From Halomonas urumqiensis (GTDB lineage: Bacteria; Pseudomonadota; Gammaproteobacteria; Pseudomonadales; Halomonadaceae), in the NCBI RefSeq assembly GCF_003028575.1, contig NZ_PYUD01000002.1:1-64000 (forward strand): a stretch of DNA of 64,000 nucleotides, written 5' to 3'. Below the pieces are notes generated by a model. The model was not told where the DNA came from. It worked only from the letters and a program-made list of their open reading frames with translations, and searched no databases. The first letter of the stretch is position 1. Each line of letters starts with the position of its first letter. This document shows, piece by piece, positions 18,503 through 28,897 of the stretch. The translations under genes were made by a program, and so were the position numbers.

Positions 18503-18999
18503 GCAAGAAAAACAAATTCCGGATGTCACTCACTGCCAACAACAACAATACGGCAGCAGGTTGTGACAGGGCCTCGACCAACAACAATAACAATCCATGC
18601 AGGCCGGCCAGCCAAGCACACGACGACCGAACAACAACAATATCGGACGCGTGCCGTGCATCTCGAGCCAACAACAACAATATTCACGAGACCCGGAAGA
18701 CCAGGACGCGACGCATCAGTCATGGCCGCCAACAATAACAATGGCCGTCAAGATGCACGCTCGGCAACAATATCAACAAGCCGAGCGGAGGCATATTCCA
18801 TGCCGTCGTGGTTGGATTATTGTTTTGAATACGAGGCGGTCACCCCAGGGAGCGCCAACAACGACAAGAACATTGCTTGCCCGGATACTCCTTGGTGACT
18901 GTGGTGCGTATTCAAGGCGATGCGCCATCACGAAGAAGAACCAGCAGCACGGATGCTGCCATGATGCTTTAGGGGGAGGCCACATGGCCTCCCCCTTTT
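18503..18999 (+). ncRNA. crcZ: CrcZ-like small RNA, Hfq/Crc decoy
   Basis: A roughly 497-nt RNA inferred from the sigma-54 promoter and terminator. It holds AAC/AAT-repeat motifs of the type Hfq/Crc binds (A-R-N triplets) at 18538-18550, 18580-18593, 18630-18642, 18670-18682 and 18731-18741. Weaker ones are at 18505-18516, 18766-18780 and 18857-18870. A small GCAGCA/TGCTGC hairpin lies at 18944-18959 before the terminator. Pseudomonas CrcZ sits at the same place, between cbrB and pcnB, is about 400 nt long and sequesters Hfq/Crc to lift catabolite repression. Short open frames crossing this region have no coding character. Exact 5' end is inferred. Confidence 0.87.
18972..18999 (+). terminator. 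CrcZ-like RNA intrinsic terminator
   Basis: GGGGGAGGCC (18972-18981) pairs perfectly with GGCCTCCCCC (18986-18995) across an ACAT loop and is followed by TTTT. It lies 123 bp before the pcnB start and gives the 3' end of the small RNA. Confidence 0.92.
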
Positions 19000-19122
19000 A
19001 CGTCTGCCTCTTTACGCCTACCTCCGCTTCGCGGGAACGGCGCTATGCAAGGTGCCAGGGGTCCGCTACACTCAAACCCTTTCGCACCCTTACCTATTTG
19101 CCCTGCGAGTCGATATCGCCGC

Positions 19123-20520
19123 ATGTTCAAAGGATTTACCCGCTTTCTGCAGAGTCCGGGAGAGCACTTGAGGTCACTTTTCGGCCCAGAGGATGTTGCC
19201 GGTGCCAGCCATGAGTTGCGCATCATTCCCCGAGAGCAACACCCGGTATCGCGACAGCACTTCAGCGATGCCGCGCTCAAGGTCCTCTATCGTCTTCATA
19301 ATGCCGGCTTCGAGGCCTACCTGGTCGGCGGCTGCATCCGTGATTCTCTGCTGGGCCGCATGCCCAAGGACTTCGACGTGGCAACCGATGCCACGCCCGA
19401 ACAGGTCAAGGAACTGTTCCGCAATTCGCGAATCATTGGCCGCCGCTTTCGTATCGTGCATGTGCGTTTCGGTCGCGAAGTGATCGAGGTCACGACCTTC
19501 CGAGGCAAGCCCGGTGATGATCATGGCGACCACATCGCACAACAGTCCGATGATGGCCTGTTGTTGCGCGACAATGTGTGGGGCAACATTCAGGAAGATG
19601 CCCTGCGTCGCGACTTCACGGTCAATGCCCTCTACTACAGCATCGCCGACTTCTCGATTCACGACTTCGCCAACGGCGTGAGTGATATAGAGGCTCGTAC
19701 GCTGCGACTGATCGGCGACCCGGCCACCCGCTATCGCGAGGACCCGGTACGCATGCTGCGGGCGGTACGTTTCGCCGCCAAGCTCGACTTCCACCTCGCC
19801 CAGGCCACCGAAGCGCCGATCGATGAGCTGGCCCCGCTGTTGCTGCAGATTCCGCCGGCGCGCTTGTTCGACGAGATCCTCAAGATGTTCATGGGCGGCC
19901 ACGGCGTCGAGACATTCCGCCTGCTGCGTCATTACGGGCTGTTTGCCATGCTGTTTCCCGAGGCCGACGAGGCGATGGCGGAGCTGCCATGGGCCGAGCC
20001 ACTGATCGAGCAGGCCCTGGCGAGCACCGACAGGCGGATCGCTGAAGAGCGCCCGGTCACCCCGGCGTTTCTCTTCGCCGCCCTGCTCTGGGGACCCGTG
20101 CAGCTTCGTCAGGCAAGCCTGGAGGCCGGAGGAATGCCACCGATCCCGGCGCTGCAGGCCGCCTCGCAGCAAGTGATCTCACGGCAGTTGCAACATATCT
20201 CGATTCCCAAGCGTTTCAGCATGCCGATGCGCGACATCTGGGACATCCAGCAGCGCTTGCCGATGCGCCGGGGCCGGCGCGTCTTCCAGACGCGCGAACA
20301 CCCGCGTTTTCGTGCCGGCTACGACCTGCTTCTGCTGCGTGAAGCTGCCGGCGAGCTCGAACCCGGACTGGGTGACTGGTGGACCGCCTTCCAGCAGGCC
20401 GACGAACACGAACAGCGTCGCCTGCTCGACAAGGTCGGCGCCAACCCGGCAGGTAGTGGTGCGCCTCGCAAGCGACGCCGCCGGCGTCGCAAGCCGAAGA
20501 ACCCCTCGAACGAGGCATGA
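19123..20520 (+). CDS. pcnB: Poly(A) polymerase I
   Basis: Adds 3' poly(A) tails that mark RNAs for decay, and controls plasmid antisense RNA turnover. The 465-residue protein has the nucleotidyltransferase head YLVGGCIRDSLLGR ... KDFDVATDA, the RRFRIVHVRFG and RRDFTVNALYY motifs, and a strongly basic Arg/Lys-rich tail. Start ATG 19123 gives an N-terminus like that of relatives; no strong ribosome site is visible. It overlaps folK by 4 bp, and gene order pcnB-folK-panB-panC-panD matches Pseudomonas. Confidence 0.94.
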   Translation: MFKGFTRFLQSPGEHLRSLFGPEDVAGASHELRIIPREQHPVSRQHFSDAALKVLYRLHNAGFEAYLVGGCIRDSLLGRMPKDFDVATDATPEQVKELFRNSRIIGRRFRIVHVRFGREVIEVTTFRGKPGDDHGDHIAQQSDDGLLLRDNVWGNIQEDALRRDFTVNALYYSIADFSIHDFANGVSDIEARTLRLIGDPATRYREDPVRMLRAVRFAAKLDFHLAQATEAPIDELAPLLLQIPPARLFDEILKMFMGGHGVETFRLLRHYGLFAMLFPEADEAMAELPWAEPLIEQALASTDRRIAEERPVTPAFLFAALLWGPVQLRQASLEAGGMPPIPALQAASQQVISRQLQHISIPKRFSMPMRDIWDIQQRLPMRRGRRVFQTREHPRFRAGYDLLLLREAAGELEPGLGDWWTAFQQADEHEQRRLLDKVGANPAGSGAPRKRRRRRRKPKNPSNEA

Positions 20521-21011
20521 GCGTGCACATCGCCTGGGTCGGCCTTGGCAGCAACCTCGCCAACCCGCGTGAGCAGGTCGAGCTTGCCCTCAAGGCTCTC
20601 GACCGGTTGCCATTGACGCGCTGCCTCGAAACTTCGCGCCTGTATGCCAGCCGCCCGGTCGGCCCCCAGGACCAACCTGATTTCGTCAATGCCGTCGCCA
20701 GGCTCGAGACCCGTCTCTCGCCGCTGGCCCTGCTCGACCAGCTCCAGGCGCTCGAGCAGCGCCACCGCCGCGTTCGCCAGCGCCGCTGGGGGCCCCGCAC
20801 CCTGGACCTGGATCTGTTACTCTTCGATGACATGTGCCTGGTGTCGCCACGTCTGACCATCCCCCACTCACAGATGACCCGGCGTGCCTTCGTGATGGTT
20901 CCGCTGGCGGAGCTTGCCGCCGACCGGAACCTGCCCGATGGCCAGCGCATTGGTGATCTGTCGGCTGTGCTGGCGTCCGATGACCTGTGGCCAGTGTTAC
21001 CCGACGCCTGA
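20517..21011 (+). CDS. folK: 6-hydroxymethyl-7,8-dihydropterin pyrophosphokinase
   Basis: Transfers pyrophosphate from ATP to the pterin in folate synthesis, upstream of FolP (also in this window at 37 kb). The 164-residue product begins WVGLGSNLANP and has the HPPK signature RRWGPRTLDLDLLLFDD plus LTIPH. The ATGA overlap with pcnB suggests coupled translation. Confidence 0.95.
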   Translation: MSVHIAWVGLGSNLANPREQVELALKALDRLPLTRCLETSRLYASRPVGPQDQPDFVNAVARLETRLSPLALLDQLQALEQRHRRVRQRRWGPRTLDLDLLLFDDMCLVSPRLTIPHSQMTRRAFVMVPLAELAADRNLPDGQRIGDLSAVLASDDLWPVLPDA

Positions 21012-21026
21012 GGCCGCCCGGAAAAG

Positions 21027-21063
21027 TGTTACCTATCGACACGCCAAGGCTGTTCGGGTAACA
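21027..21063 (+). promoter_or_regulatory. Inverted repeat TGTTACC/GGTAACA before panB
   Basis: TGTTACC (21027-21033) and GGTAACA (21057-21063) form a 7-bp inverted repeat 40-76 bp upstream of the panB ATG. The half-sites are the same as those upstream of the CrcZ-like RNA promoter, so CbrB or a factor of similar specificity might bind. No clear sigma-54 promoter is seen beside it. Confidence 0.45.
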
Positions 21064-21102
21064 ATCGCGGGTGATAAAAAGACACAACGACGAGAGCACG
21101 CC

Positions 21103-21894
21103 ATGAAAACCGTCACCCTGAGCTCGCTGCAGGCCTTCAAGCGCGCCGGTGAGCCGTTCAGTTGTCTGACCGCCTACGACGCCTCCTTCGCTCGAGCCGC
21201 CGGTGATGCCGGAATCGAGGTGCTGCTGGTGGGTGACTCGCTGGGCATGGTTCTGCAGGGACATTCCAGCACCCTACCGGTCACCCTCGAAGACATCCGC
21301 TACCACACGCGGTGCGTGGCGCGCGGCAAGGGCGCCAGCCTGCTAATGGTCGACCTGCCGTTCATGGGCAACTCGACCACCGAACGCCTGCTCGAGAACG
21401 CCGGCGAACTGATGCGCGCCGGTGCGGAATTGATCAAGGTCGAGGGCGAGGCCTGGATGGCCGACGGTATCCGCGAACTGACGCGACGCGGTGTGCCTGT
21501 CTGTGCGCACCTGGGCCTTACGCCGCAGTCGGTCTACCAACTCGGGGGGTACAAGGTGCAGGGCCGCGAGGCCGAGCAAGCAAGCCGGATCCTCGAGGAT
21601 GCCCGCACGCTGGTCGAGGCGGGTGCCTCGGTGATCCTGCTCGAGTGCGTGCCGGCGAGCCTGGGCCGAGCAGTGACCGAAGCGTTGGATGTGCCAGTGA
21701 TCGGCATCGGCGCCGGCCCCGATACCGATGGCCAGATTCTGGTCATGCACGACGTTCTGGGCGTGACCCACGGACGAACGCCACGTTTCGTAAAGAACTT
21801 CATGGCCGAGGCGGATGACATTCAGGGGGCGTTTCGACGCTACCACGAAGACGTCAAGGCCAGGCGCTTCCCTGCCCCGGAGCACGGCTTCTGA
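21103..21894 (+). CDS. panB: Ketopantoate hydroxymethyltransferase
   Basis: First step of pantothenate synthesis, adding a hydroxymethyl group from methylene-tetrahydrofolate to ketoisovalerate. The 263-residue TIM-barrel has SCLTAYDASFAR, the metal-binding VGDSLGMVLQG and the signature VKVEGE (here IKVEGE) with GLTPQSVYQLGGYKVQGR. I use ATG 21103, since the longer frame overlaps folK. First of panB-panC-panD. Confidence 0.95.
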   Translation: MKTVTLSSLQAFKRAGEPFSCLTAYDASFARAAGDAGIEVLLVGDSLGMVLQGHSSTLPVTLEDIRYHTRCVARGKGASLLMVDLPFMGNSTTERLLENAGELMRAGAELIKVEGEAWMADGIRELTRRGVPVCAHLGLTPQSVYQLGGYKVQGREAEQASRILEDARTLVEAGASVILLECVPASLGRAVTEALDVPVIGIGAGPDTDGQILVMHDVLGVTHGRTPRFVKNFMAEADDIQGAFRRYHEDVKARRFPAPEHGF

Positions 21895-21982
21895 GGGCCA
21901 CGCCGTTCTCGACACCGTTCTCGACAACATGCTCGACACCCATGCCCCGCCATCACGGGCATGACGACCAGGAGGCGCTCCG

Positions 21983-22831
21983 ATGCGTACCCTCAACGAG
22001 ATTCCCGCGTTGCGTGAAGCGCTCGACGACTTCCGTCGGCAAGGCCAGCGGATTGCCCTGGTGGCGACCATGGGCAACCTGCACCAGGGCCATATAGCCC
22101 TGGTGGAAACCGCCCGTCGGCAGGCCGATATCGTGGTGGCCACGATCTTCGTCAACCCGATGCAATTCGGCCCCAACGAGGATCTCGACGCCTACCCGCG
22201 GACCCTGGCCGACGACCAGGCCAAGCTCACCGCGGCTGGCTGCGACCTGCTGTTCACCCCGACCACCGAGACGGTCTATCCACGCGGACTGGCGTCCCAG
22301 ACGCGCATACGCGTACCGGAAGTCAGCGAAGGCCTGTGCGGCGGCTCGCGGCCCGGACATTTCGATGGCGTGGCAACCGTCGTCAGCATGCTGTTCAACC
22401 TCGTTCAGCCCGATGTGGCCTGCTTCGGCCAGAAGGATTACCAACAGCTGGCGGTGATTCGTCGCATGGTCCAGGACCTGCACTTCCCCATCGAGATCAT
22501 CGGCGTGCCCACGGTACGGGCCAGCGATGGGCTGGCACTCTCCTCACGCAATGGCTACCTCGATGACGAGCAACGCGCCACGGCACCACGCCTGCACCAG
22601 ATGCTCGAGGCACTGCGCGACGCAATGGAAGATGGCGAGCCACCCGAGCGCGCGCTATCCATGGGGCGCGAGGCGCTGGCCCAGGCAGGCTTCACTCCCG
22701 ATTACCTGGAACTTCGCGCCACTGACCTCAGCCCGGTCACGGCGACGACTCGCGATGCCGTGCTACTGGCGGCGGCGCGGCTGGGCCCGACCCGCTTGAT
22801 CGACAATATCTCCCTGACCCTGCCGCGCTGA
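21983..22831 (+). CDS. panC: Pantothenate synthetase
   Basis: Joins pantoate and beta-alanine using ATP. The 282-residue product shows the nucleotidyltransferase motifs [12 protein letters not shown] and SSRNGYL, and [12 protein letters not shown] and [13 protein letters not shown]. It lies 88 bp after panB; the ribosome site AGGAGGCGC is strong. Confidence 0.96.
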   Translation: MRTLNEIPALREALDDFRRQGQRIALVATMGNLHQGHIALVETARRQADIVVATIFVNPMQFGPNEDLDAYPRTLADDQAKLTAAGCDLLFTPTTETVYPRGLASQTRIRVPEVSEGLCGGSRPGHFDGVATVVSMLFNLVQPDVACFGQKDYQQLAVIRRMVQDLHFPIEIIGVPTVRASDGLALSSRNGYLDDEQRATAPRLHQMLEALRDAMEDGEPPERALSMGREALAQAGFTPDYLELRATDLSPVTATTRDAVLLAAARLGPTRLIDNISLTLPR

Positions 22832-22868
22832 CACGCCGGCCCGACTGTTGACGGAGGACCTCACGTCC

Positions 22869-23249
22869 ATGTTCACCATCATGCTCAAGGCCAAGCTGCA
22901 CATGGCCCGCGTTACTCATGCCGTGCTCAACTATGAAGGCTCGTGTGCCATCGACGGCGACCTGCTCGACATGTCCGGTATTCGCGAGAACGAGCAGATT
23001 CAGATCTACAACGTCGAAAACGGCCAGCGCTTCACCACCTATGCGATACGCGCCGAGGAAGGCTCACGGACCATTTCCGTCAATGGCGCCGCCGCTCACC
23101 TCGCCGGCCCCAACGATCGAGTGATCATCTGCAGCTACGCGCATTACAACGAGGCCGAACTCGACAACCACCAGCCAGCGCTGGTCTATCTGCAAGAGGG
23201 CAACGTGGTCAGCCATACCAGCCACGCCATTCCGGTGCAGATGGCCTGA
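22869..23249 (+). CDS. panD: Aspartate 1-decarboxylase proenzyme
   Basis: Makes beta-alanine for PanC. The 126-residue pyruvoyl enzyme self-cleaves between Gly24 and Ser25 (YEGSCAID), with Ser25 becoming pyruvoyl. Conserved Lys9, Tyr in QIYNVENG and NGAAAH are visible. Start ATG 22869 matches the family [11 protein letters not shown]; a longer in-frame start 21 bp upstream is unlikely. Last gene of the pan cluster; a 184-bp gap without a clear terminator separates it from the thiolase. Confidence 0.95.
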   Translation: MFTIMLKAKLHMARVTHAVLNYEGSCAIDGDLLDMSGIRENEQIQIYNVENGQRFTTYAIRAEEGSRTISVNGAAAHLAGPNDRVIICSYAHYNEAELDNHQPALVYLQEGNVVSHTSHAIPVQMA

Positions 23250-23433
23250 CTTGGCATGCTGACGTTGTGCAATCTCATGCGATACGCACCAGCTTTGTGC
23301 CAACGAAGCATTGCCGCGGCGCACAAGACTCCCCTATGCTGACGAGAACCGGTCCTGCCCGTGTGGTGACGTTCCTCGCCACCAATGAGCAAGACCGCAA
23401 GCCCGTCATCATCCATGTTCAGGAGACTCTTCC

Positions 23434-24609
23434 ATGCAAGAAGTGGTGATCGTTGCCGCACGCCGTACCGCCGTAGGTGCCTTCGGTGGCTCCCTGGCCG
23501 GCATTCCCGCAAGCGACCTTGGCGCCCTGGTAATCAAGGATATCCTGGCCAGCACCGGCGTTGCCGCCGACCAGGTGGATGAAGTCCTCCTCGGCCAGGT
23601 GCTGACCGCAGGCGTCGGCCAGAACCCAGCCCGCCAGGCGGCCATCAAGGGCGGCCTGCCGGCTGCCGTTCCCGCCATGACCATCAACAAGGTTTGTGGC
23701 TCCGGCCTCAAGGCACTCCACCTGGCTACCCAGGCGATTCGCTGTGGCGATGCCGAGCTGATCCTCGCCGGTGGCCAGGAAAACATGTCCGCGTCCCCCC
23801 ATGTGCTACCCAACTCGCGCAATGGCCAGCGCATGGGTGACTGGAAAGCCATCGACACCATGGTTCACGACGGCCTGTGGGACGCCTTCAACGGCTACCA
23901 CATGGGCATCACCGCCGAGAACCTGGCCGAGAAATACGGCATCACCCGCGAAGAAATGGACGAATTCGCCGCCGGCTCGCAGCAGAAGGCCGCCGCCGCC
24001 ATCCGCGAGGGCAAGTTCAAGAGCCAGATCGTGCCGGTCGAGATCCCCCAGCGCAAGGGCGACCCGGTGGTCTTCGACACCGACGAAAACCCGCGCGAAG
24101 TGTCCGCCGAGAAGCTCTCCGGCATGCGCCCGGCGTTCAAGAAGGATGGCACCGTGACCGCCGGCAATGCCTCGTCGCTCAATGACGGTGCCGCCGTGGT
24201 AATGCTGTGTTCCGCCGAAAAGGCCAAGGCCCTGGGGCTCGAGCCACTGGCGCGAATTGCCGCCTACTCCAATGCCGGCGTCGACCCGGCGATCATGGGC
24301 ATCGGCCCGGCTCCGGCCACCCGTCGCTGCCTGGAGAAGGCCGGCTGGAGCCTGGATGACCTCGACCTGGTCGAAGCCAATGAGGCGTTCGCCGCCCAGG
24401 CCCTCTCGGTCAACAAGGAACTTGGCTGGGACACCAGCAAGATCAACGTCAACGGCGGCGCCATCGCCATTGGCCATCCGATTGGCGCGTCCGGCTGCCG
24501 GGTGCTGGTCACCCTGCTGCACGAGATGATTGCCCGCGATGCCAAGAAGGGCCTGGCCACGCTGTGTATCGGCGGTGGGCAAGGGGTTGCGCTCGCCATC
24601 GAACGCTAA
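23434..24609 (+). CDS. Acetyl-CoA C-acetyltransferase (thiolase)
   Basis: Condenses two acetyl-CoA to acetoacetyl-CoA, or the reverse. The 391-residue protein has the acyl-binding cysteine in [10 protein letters not shown] (about residue 88), [10 protein letters not shown] with catalytic His, and CIGGGQG with the second cysteine: a complete biosynthetic-type thiolase. In Halomonas such enzymes supply polyhydroxybutyrate synthesis (PhaA) or take part in acetoacetate use (AtoB); no phaB or phaC is adjacent, so I leave the symbol open. A CAGGAGA site precedes the ATG. Confidence 0.93.
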   Translation: MQEVVIVAARRTAVGAFGGSLAGIPASDLGALVIKDILASTGVAADQVDEVLLGQVLTAGVGQNPARQAAIKGGLPAAVPAMTINKVCGSGLKALHLATQAIRCGDAELILAGGQENMSASPHVLPNSRNGQRMGDWKAIDTMVHDGLWDAFNGYHMGITAENLAEKYGITREEMDEFAAGSQQKAAAAIREGKFKSQIVPVEIPQRKGDPVVFDTDENPREVSAEKLSGMRPAFKKDGTVTAGNASSLNDGAAVVMLCSAEKAKALGLEPLARIAAYSNAGVDPAIMGIGPAPATRRCLEKAGWSLDDLDLVEANEAFAAQALSVNKELGWDTSKINVNGGAIAIGHPIGASGCRVLVTLLHEMIARDAKKGLATLCIGGGQGVALAIER

Positions 24610-24624
24610 TCCGCGCTGCGCGCG

Positions 24625-24648
24625 AGCTGTAAGCTGTAAGCTGTAAGC
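24625..24648 (+). repeat. Heptad repeat, left arm (AGCTGTA x3)
   Basis: AGCTGTA is repeated three times at 24625-24645, then AGC. It follows GCGCTGCGCGCG just after the thiolase stop. Together with an inverted right arm it brackets two back-to-back terminators. The same arrangement, with AGCTGGA heptads, recurs at 41025. Confidence 0.8.
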
Positions 24649-24658
24649 ACTGAAAATC

Positions 24659-24697
24659 AAGCCCTTGCGGACCTCTCCCGCAAGGGCTTGTCTTTTT
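24659..24697 (+). terminator. Thiolase intrinsic terminator
   Basis: AAGCCCTTGCGG and CCGCAAGGGCTT form a 12-bp stem with a 7-base loop, followed by GTCTTTTT. Confidence 0.9.
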
Positions 24698-24704
24698 GTC
24701 GCCA

Positions 24705-24744
24705 ACAACAAAAAACCCTCCAGGACATCGGCCATGGAGGGTTT
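24705..24744 (-). terminator. pnp intrinsic terminator
   Basis: On the minus strand AAACCCTCCA pairs with TGGAGGGTTT across an 11-base loop, and the 3' side continues into a T-rich run. It terminates the leftward rpsO-pnp transcripts. Confidence 0.85.
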
Positions 24745-24748
24745 GACT

Positions 24749-24768
24749 TACAGCTTAAAGCTTAAGGC

Positions 24769-24776
<8 letters not shown>
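24749..24776 (+). repeat. Heptad repeat, right arm (inverted TACAGCT type x4)
   Basis: TACAGCT, TAAAGCT, TAAGGCT and TACAGCT follow each other without gaps, the inverse of the left arm heptads. The arm overlaps the last codons and stop of pnp: its GAGCTGTAA encodes Glu-Leu-stop. Confidence 0.78.
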
Positions 24777-26901
<2,125 letters not shown>

Positions 26902-27118
26902 GGCGACTTCCTTCAACTTTTCTGTGTTTGGTTCGTTTTGACTCGGCGACTATTTTAGGGGTTGACGTCCGCCGGGGCCACCAGTTAGCGACAATTCAAC
27001 GCGACAATCTTGCCAAGGGGCACGAGGGCTGACCGTCACCCCTACCGCCAAGCCGCTATCCACCCCTTGCCGGCCCATGCCAAGCCTTGACCCGACAGCA
27101 CAAGCCAACCCCCAGACG

Positions 27119-27149
27119 CAAAACGGGCAGCCCGTGGGCTGCCCGTTTC
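27119..27149 (-). terminator. Terminator between rpsO and pnp
   Basis: AAACGGGCAGCCC and GGGCTGCCCGTTT form a 13-bp stem with a tiny loop; on the minus strand it ends in TTTT. It lies 20 bp after the rpsO stop and likely gives partial termination before pnp. The remaining gap to pnp (26902-27118) shows no gene. Confidence 0.82.
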
Positions 27150-27168
27150 GTGTCTCGCGCGGCTTCGC

Positions 27169-27438
27169 TTAGCGACGCAGACCCAGACGCTGAATCAGCG
27201 ACTGATAGCGCTCGAAATCCTTGCGCTTCAGGTAGTCAAGCAGCTTGCGGCGCTGGTTGACCATGCGGATCAGACCACGACGTGAGTGGTGATCCTGCTT
27301 GTTGGTCTTGAAGTGATCCTGCAGGCCATCGATGTTGGCGCTCAGCAGGGCAACCTGCACTTCGGGGGAACCGGTGTCGTTGTCGCCACGGCCATATTCG
27401 TTGACGATTGTGGCCTTCTGTTCGGCTGTCAGTGCCAT
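27169..27438 (-). CDS. rpsO: 30S ribosomal protein S15
   Basis: Primary binder of the 16S rRNA central domain and repressor of its own translation in E. coli. The 89-residue product has the full S15 helical core: [35 protein letters not shown] and the [12 protein letters not shown] end. Sits between truB and pnp. Confidence 0.97.
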   Translation of the reverse strand: MALTAEQKATIVNEYGRGDNDTGSPEVQVALLSANIDGLQDHFKTNKQDHHSRRGLIRMVNQRRKLLDYLKRKDFERYQSLIQRLGLRR

Positions 27439-27542
27439 CTGTATCTCCAGTAAGCAATATGCCTGAGTGATAAGTGTATGAGACCACGCATATTTGCAGT
27501 CTCGGCTGTGTCTCCCTTGGAAAGGCGTGTCGTGCCCCTTTC

Positions 27543-28460
27543 CTAGTCGGCTGCGCTACTCAGCAGCCGCTTCGGCGCCACCTCCTGTGGCGCCGTCACC
27601 GTGCCGAGTCCCAGAAAGGTCTCGTCACGATAGAGTCTTGCCAGTGCTCCCTCGCCACAGGCCGTGGTGTCGACCGTAGCCGACTGGCCATGGCCCAGGC
27701 GGGTGGCCGCCACGCCATCGACATCGAGCCGCGGCAGGTGCTTGACCAGCACATCCACCGGCAGCAGCAGTGCCTCGCGGGCCACCGGGTCGGGCAATGC
27801 CTCCAGCGCCTCGAGCGGGTGCATCCCGTCACTGGCGAAGGAGCCGGTCTCGAGACGGCGCAACGCGCTGATGTGCGCGCCCGAACCCAGCGCCAGGCCG
27901 ATGTCCTCGGCAAGGGTGCGGATATACGTGCCCTTGCTGACACGCACTTCGAGCTCGAATGCCTCAGGCTCGAAGGCAAGAAGCCGGGCATCATACACTG
28001 TCACGCGCCTGGCTGCACGCTCTACCGTCTTGCCCTCGCGCGCCAGCTCGTAGAGCTTGCGTCCCTGGTGCCTGAGCGCCGATACCATGGGCGGCACCTG
28101 TTCGATCTCACCGCGAAAGCGGTTCAGCACCCCTTCGATGTCGGCTTCGGTGAGCCGTGGCACGTCACGCCGTTCGATCACCGTCCCCTCGGCATCGCCG
28201 CTGTCGGTGATCACCCCAAGCTCGACCCGCGTACGGTAGACCTTGTCGGCTGCCAGCAGGTGGGCGGAGAACTTGGTCGCCTCACCGAAACAGACCGGCA
28301 ACAGGCCTGTCGCCATCGGGTCAAGCGTGCCGGTATGGCCAGCCTTCTGGGCTTCGAACAGCCGCCTTGCTCGCTGCAGGGCATGGTTGCTCGAGGCCCC
28401 CTTGGGCTTGTCGAGCAGCAACACGCCATTGATCGGGAGACCTCGACGCCGACGTGCCAT
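27543..28460 (-). CDS. truB: tRNA pseudouridine(55) synthase
   Basis: Makes pseudouridine 55 in the T-loop of nearly all tRNAs. The 305-residue protein has the catalytic Asp in [14 protein letters not shown] and the KVYR..VELG motif, with a short PUA-like C-terminus. ATG 28460 overlaps the rbfA stop as TGATG; a TTG one codon upstream is also possible. Part of the nusA-infB-rbfA-truB operon. Confidence 0.95.
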   Translation of the reverse strand: MARRRRGLPINGVLLLDKPKGASSNHALQRARRLFEAQKAGHTGTLDPMATGLLPVCFGEATKFSAHLLAADKVYRTRVELGVITDSGDAEGTVIERRDVPRLTEADIEGVLNRFRGEIEQVPPMVSALRHQGRKLYELAREGKTVERAARRVTVYDARLLAFEPEAFELEVRVSKGTYIRTLAEDIGLALGSGAHISALRRLETGSFASDGMHPLEALEALPDPVAREALLLPVDVLVKHLPRLDVDGVAATRLGHGQSATVDTTACGEGALARLYRDETFLGLGTVTAPQEVAPKRLLSSAAD

Positions 28461-28882
28461 CAATCCCGCTCGCCGTGGCCTGGTGAACCGTCATCCGGCG
28501 TATCGGCATCGTCGTCATGACGGGCACGATCGCTGGACACCGCCTCCTCGATCAGCGATGACAGGCGCTGGCCGCGCACCACGCTTTCGTCGTAGTGGAA
28601 CCGCAGCTCCGGCACATGGCGCAGCTTGATCCTTCGAGCGATCTGGCCGCGCAGGAAACCCGCCGCCTGCTTGAGAACCTTGAGGTTCTCCTTGATGCGC
28701 TCCGGCGTGTCTTCACCCAACAGGGTCACGTGGACATCGGCGTAGCCGAGATCACGACTGACCTCGACGCCACTCACCGTGACCATGCCCAGGCGCGGGT
28801 CCTTGACCTCGCGCTGGATGAGCACCGCCAGCTCCTTCTGGAGCTGGTCGGCCACCCGGTCGGTACGTTTGAACTCGCGCAT
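28460..28882 (-). CDS. rbfA: Ribosome-binding factor A
   Basis: Small KH-fold protein for late 30S maturation and cold adaptation. The 140-residue product has REVKDPRLGMVTVSGVEVSRDLGYADVHVT-type core (seen in parts), the LRHVPELRFHYDESV motif and an acidic/His-rich tail, longer than in E. coli, possibly reflecting the acidic proteome of a halophile. Coupled to truB. Confidence 0.94.
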   Translation of the reverse strand: MREFKRTDRVADQLQKELAVLIQREVKDPRLGMVTVSGVEVSRDLGYADVHVTLLGEDTPERIKENLKVLKQAAGFLRGQIARRIKLRHVPELRFHYDESVVRGQRLSSLIEEAVSSDRARHDDDADTPDDGSPGHGERD

Positions 28883-28897
28883 GTCGCTCCTCGACCC

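Noticed and set aside
18563..18898. Short overlapping plus-strand frames (about 110-200 codons) in the cbrB-pcnB gap
   Set aside because: Residues are dominated by Asn/Thr from AAC repeats, several frames are open at once, and promoter and terminator delimit a non-coding RNA.
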